Part shown: positions 59,647 through 64,000 of the stretch, one piece after another
How the letters are laid out: each line of letters starts with the position of its first letter
How positions within the stretch are numbered: position 1 is the first letter of the stretch
Assembly (NCBI GenBank): GCA_051294375.1
Contig: CM119271.1
Coordinates: forward strand, 15,506,770 to 15,570,769
DNA length: 64,000 bases
Source of the DNA: Paraspadella gotoi
Lineage: Eukaryota > Chaetognatha
Reading direction: 5' to 3'
The notes under the pieces: model-generated
The model's database searches: none
Told to the model about the DNA's origin: nothing
What the model saw: the letters and a program-made list of their open reading frames with translations, nothing else
Program-made: the position numbers and the translations under genes

Positions 59647-61063
59647 CTAATCGTCGTCGTCGTCCATCTTAGGCGCCAAGTAGAACCGGATGTAACCCGT
59701 TTCACCGATGGCGTACTCGAGAACGAGGGGAACGTCGAGGGATAAGGAAAGTTTAGCCTGATAAAAAAATAAAAGTATTATTAAAATACTTTGATAAACT
59801 ATGATGAGTATATCTCTTTTTTTTTATCCCCTCTCACCCTCGGCGACAGAGACGTGGCGCGAGTGAAAAGCGACAAATATTTGAGAGCGAAAGTGAGTCT
59901 CGTTTTTTCTTGAAGTTCGATGACGACGGCGTCCTCGTTTCTCGCCGCCGAAGACGACGCAGCCGCCGCGTCGCCGCCAGCGCCGCCGGTTTGAGCCAAC
60001 TTGACGCAACCGGAGGCCAGGTCTCCCTGCGTCAAAGGAAATGAGTTAAGGTCAGTTTCTTTCTGAGAACTATCTCGAAGTTTTTAAGTTTAACTGCGCG
60101 ACTCGATACAATAAGACGCTTCTTTCGCTGTAAATCTGACCCATAAATATAAGATTGAAAATAAAATTATAACGTTTTTTTACGTCGCCATTTTCCCCCC
60201 CCCCTCTCTTTACCTGGGCGGCAAAGGAAACGCCCTCCTTGTCGACGTCGACGACGACGCTCTCCCCGATTTGTCCGAGATCGCGGACGACGCGTTGGAG
60301 CTCCGAGGAGGAGAGGCGGACGACGGCGTCGTAGTCGGTGTCGGGGATTCCGAGATGCTCCGCGTCGAGGTTCATCCGACGGACGTTGAATTCGCTGACT
60401 TTGCGTCGATCGCGAGATTCGAGGACAACACAGATCGAGTCCGAGTTGGGGCTGGCCTTGAGGGGGTTTCATTTCTCTCTTATAGATTTATTTATATTAT
60501 TATTAATTAAAAGACGTTCGGTTCTTTACCTTGATGGTCAAGGCGTCGTCGTTTCCAGCAGTGCGGACGATCTTGGACACGACGCCGAGATCGAGACCAA
60601 GCGAGAGATTTCTGACAATAATTTTTAATCATTAGCTAATAGCTAGTAGTAATAAATCACGAATCTAGCTTAAGCATTATAAATTGGACGTTTCAACGAT
60701 GCAAAAATCTGAAACCATTCGGTTGTTACGGTTTTTACTACGCTAATTAATAATCTTAATACTGAAAACTATAAATGAAAATTTATTTGACTATCCGAAA
60801 TTTCCATACAAAATTTTCAACACCTCATCGGACGACCGACACCCTCGACAGCACCCCACCCACCCTCCAATTCACCTGTCGCATCGAAATTCCTCGAAGG
60901 CGTCGACAGGAATGTTGAGGGCGACGAGGGCGACGTGCGCCGAATCCATCGCCTGGAGACTCAGCCCGTCGGCGCCGCAATCCAACGTCGCCTGATCGAT
61001 CAGCGCCGTGAGGGAATCCAAGAGGCGCTTAAAGAGAGACGCCTGTGCGAACTTGGCTTCCAT
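59647..61063 (-). CDS. PCNA: Proliferating cell nuclear antigen (sliding clamp)
   Basis: Homotrimeric DNA sliding clamp for polymerases delta/epsilon and repair factors. Five exons: 60,876-61,063; 60,530-60,611; 60,214-60,456; 59,838-60,026; 59,647-59,757, in phase, 270 residues (human 261). Family motifs: MEAKFAQASLFKRLLDSL, LQAMDSAHVALVAL, FRCDRNLSLGLDLGVVSKI, the interdomain region AEHLGIPDTDYDAVVRLSSS, and the C-terminus IRFYLAPKMDDDDD. The second half carries a Gly/Ala/Ser-rich loop (GGAGGDAAAASSSAARNEDA) in place of the KLSQTSNVDKEEE segment. It lies between RPS14 and the PTH2-like gene, all on one strand. Confidence 0.95.
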
Positions 61064-61527
61064 CTTTAGATTATGGGGGGGGACAGAAAAGCTTGGGTCA
61101 ATCTAAAGTCTGTGAAATTCACGGCGTCAGTCACGTGATAAGGATTCGTATTCACGAAATTTACGGCCTCATTCACGAGATTACTCTGTGGTTTCACGGC
61201 GCCAACCGATTTCAAAAGTTAATCACGCACCGCGTTCATCGTCTCTGTTTCCCCTCACAACAAAAGTTGACAACGCCCTCTCTTTTAAAACTCTGAACCA
61301 AATTAAAAGATGAAAATGAAACTTTTAAATTGTATTACAATTTAGAAAACGTGGTTTTTTTTTATTTCAAAATGGACGCGGGATGGTTTTTTTTTTTTTT
61401 GTTTCGGCGAAAACAAAAAAAACAAAACAAAAAAGAAATTGGAAAGAGAGAAAGGATCGTCGTGAGGCGACGAGAGAGAGAGAGTCTTTTCTTCTTTCTT
61501 CTCGTTCTTCTTCTTCCTCCTCCTCCT

Positions 61528-62086
<559 letters not shown>

Positions 62087-62553
62087 TTTTCAAAAAAATG
62101 TTTTTTCTTTAGTTTATTCTTAGGAATCTGAAAGAATATAATCACATGTAATCATAGAATTATGAAAGATCAACTTCCTTTCGAAAAACTAGAAATAGAA
62201 TGGCAGAATTTTAAAAATAGCTTAATAAAAGTTTATTTTAAAATGTGCGAAAAAAATTTATCAAAAATTGGTCAAACAAATTTCTCAAAGCATCAAATAG
62301 AAAAAAGTATGATAAACTCAAAGATAATAAAAAAAAAAAAAGATTTTTAAAATTGTTTTCAGTCTCGGTTTAAAACCCGAAAATTAACTTAGTTGTTAAC
62401 CCGAATCTTTTCCCCTCAAAACGAAATCAGCAAATTCAGTTTTAATTTCTAGTCTCTTTTTTTTACGAAACGAAATAAAAAAAGGCGATGAATTTAATTA
62501 GTTCAAATTAGGACGATTATTTTGAAACCCTCGTCTCCAGATCGGGTTCGACG

Positions 62554-62617
<64 letters not shown>

Positions 62618-62751
62618 AGGTGAGTTTAATCATTAACTCATTCTGATTTTTTAAGTTTATCCGATCGGCTAAAAATAGATCAAAAACGAAAATAACAGCC
62701 AACGCTATCTGTGTCACCAATAAATAATAAACATGTTAACAGATTGAAAAC
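62087..62751. other. Spacer with (GA)n microsatellite
   Basis: AT-rich region upstream of RPS14. It holds a GA run at about 62,558-62,614. A plus-strand open frame near 62,162-62,350 is Lys/Asn-rich and looks like chance. Confidence 0.5.
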
Positions 62752-64000
62752 CTATAACTTCCACGTTTCCCCATCTTCCTCCCTCATCTCTTTCTCATTC
62801 TTCTTCTTCTTCTCCTCTTCTTCGAACAAAGCGAGACACAATTCGCGGACTCGTCGTTTCCTTCCATCATCCATTTGTTCTCGCGTCGTCTTTATTTCTT
62901 CTCTTATCGTCATATCGTCTGGCGTCGCCGGATCCTGCTTCGCGACCGTTTCTGATTGCCCTTCCTTCGACTTGGCCTCAAACTTGGCCCGTCGTCTGAT
63001 TCTTTGCGCCTGTCGTCGTCTAGAGTTCCTACTTTTTATTTTATTCGCGTTAGCATCGTTTTTAGTCACAGCGGCCGAAGTCGTGGGAGTTTTAGCGCTC
63101 ATGAGCGGAACGTCGGTTTTTTGGGTTTTATTCTTTGGGTTTTGTTTTTTTTTAATTATCTGTGATTTCGAGGGATGAGAATTCTCGGTTGGCTTTGATC
63201 TTTTTCGACATCGACGCGAATCCCGAGTCGACGAGTTGGTCAGTTGTCCAGTGGTCGCGCCATGATTTGTGGGGAAATACCCGTCGAAAAAGGCGGAATT
63301 GGAAGAGTCTTCGCGTCCCAGACCCCAATTTCCGTCGGAGGTCGGCCCGTCGCTATGACAACCCAGAGTCTCATTCGTGAATTCATCGTAAGCATCTCCT
63401 TGACCGAAACGATGATAAGAGTTGGCTGAAGATCGGTGCGACTTAGAAAAGAGGAATCTGGGTTTTGGAGATCGAAAGCGATCGAGTCGAGTTTGTCGAT
63501 AAGACGAAGTTTTCCCTGGAGGAGACGTTGAGTCTAAGAAGGAATCGTCGTTCCAACCTTCGGGGTAAATCGAGGAAGAAGCAAACCCGTTGTCGTTGAC
63601 TATTGCGACTAACTCTTTGGATTCAGACCGTTCAAACTCCCTTACATCCGAAGGTCCCGACACCCTTGAAGAAGCTAACTGGTAGTCGCCTAACTTTACA
63701 TCCAGTTCTTGCGACAGAGTTGCAGACCTGTTACTGCCGAGCCTTGCATCCAACTTTCTTGATGACGAATACCGGTCGCCGCCTACTGAAGATTTGAACT
63801 GATGGCCTAACCTTGCATGCAATTCTTTGGGAGAAGTAGACCGGTCCCGGTTGTTGCCTAAATTTGCATCGAACCGGTCGCCATCTCTCCTTGCTGAAGT
63901 AACGAACTGGTTGTCGCCTCTAGACGAAGAAGCGGGCCGGTCACGGCTTTCCCTCTTAACCATCGGTCTAGATGAAGACGTAAACCGGTCGCTGCTCAAC
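62752..64000 (-). CDS. Arg/Ser-rich low-complexity protein, 5' part beyond the window
   Basis: An uninterrupted frame of 415 codons runs off the right edge with no splice signal needed; the stop is at 62,752. The N-terminal part repeats a loose motif RFDANLGNNR, ELHARLGHQF, KLDARLGSNR, ELDVKLGDYQ at spacings of about 16-24 residues. The middle is Ser/Asn/Gly-rich. The C-terminal third is highly basic (KIKSRNSRRRQAQRIRRRAK) followed by RKRRVRELCLALFEEEEKKK. The composition suggests a nuclear, largely disordered protein. I do not recognise it. Confidence 0.6.
   Translation of the reverse strand, partial: LSSDRFTSSSRPMVKRESRDRPASSSRGDNQFVTSARRDGDRFDANLGNNRDRSTSPKELHARLGHQFKSSVGGDRYSSSRKLDARLGSNRSATLSQELDVKLGDYQLASSRVSGPSDVREFERSESKELVAIVNDNGFASSSIYPEGWNDDSFLDSTSPPGKTSSYRQTRLDRFRSPKPRFLFSKSHRSSANSYHRFGQGDAYDEFTNETLGCHSDGPTSDGNWGLGREDSSNSAFFDGYFPTNHGATTGQLTNSSTRDSRRCRKRSKPTENSHPSKSQIIKKKQNPKNKTQKTDVPLMSAKTPTTSAAVTKNDANANKIKSRNSRRRQAQRIRRRAKFEAKSKEGQSETVAKQDPATPDDMTIREEIKTTREQMDDGRKRRVRELCLALFEEEEKKKKNEKEMREEDGETWKL

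Overview
This is nuclear DNA from an animal, very probably a compact-genome invertebrate. The genes are split by short introns (about 60-600 bp, GT-AG with two GC-AG cases). Exons are GC-rich, introns and spacers are AT-rich and full of microsatellites. The recognisable proteins include metazoan ones: chondroitin sulfate synthase, PRC1, SNX17, SNAPC2-like, a Ly6/Quiver-type GPI protein. I cannot name the phylum. A tRNA-derived SINE, hAT-type MITEs, a Tc1 relic and a fold-back element lie in introns and spacers.

Right half (about 29.7-64 kb): a single-copy gene train, every gene on the minus strand. Read in transcriptional direction (from 64 kb leftwards): an Arg/Ser-rich protein cut by the window edge, RPS14, PCNA, a PTH2-fold protein without the usual catalytic residues, TMX1-like, RNF170, SNX17, COPS2, SNAPC2-like, a five-finger C2H2 protein, a small Cys-rich protein, CHSY, PRC1. 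It continues into Ly6-like, NDUFA5 and, in the other copies, mitochondrial EF-Ts (TSFM). For twelve genes I derived exon boundaries that keep frame and phase throughout.

Left half (1-29.7 kb): the same PRC1-Ly6-NDUFA5-TSFM segment appears in several copies. Bases 8,840-19,174 are repeated inverted at 19,879-29,710 around a 0.7 kb spacer. Bases 1 to about 4,950 are a further direct copy of about 15,183-19,877. A second, smaller inverted repeat is centred near 7.25 kb. The copies differ mainly by single-base indels that break frames, but one also carries a clean transposon insertion with an 8-bp target duplication where the other has the empty site. Together with 25-N gaps whose flanks duplicate each other, this points to uncollapsed haplotypes joined in the wrong orientation in a long-read assembly, rather than a real palindrome. 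The right-arm copy, which runs without a break into PRC1 exon 1 and CHSY, is the one to trust.

The genes are mostly housekeeping (translation, replication, ubiquitin and COP9 control, endosome sorting, matrix synthesis, cytokinesis, complex I) and do not form one pathway. The most notable points are the uniform strand of about sixteen neighbours, a short octamer-containing sequence recurring in introns, the PTH2-like protein without catalytic residues, and the mobile-element polymorphism.
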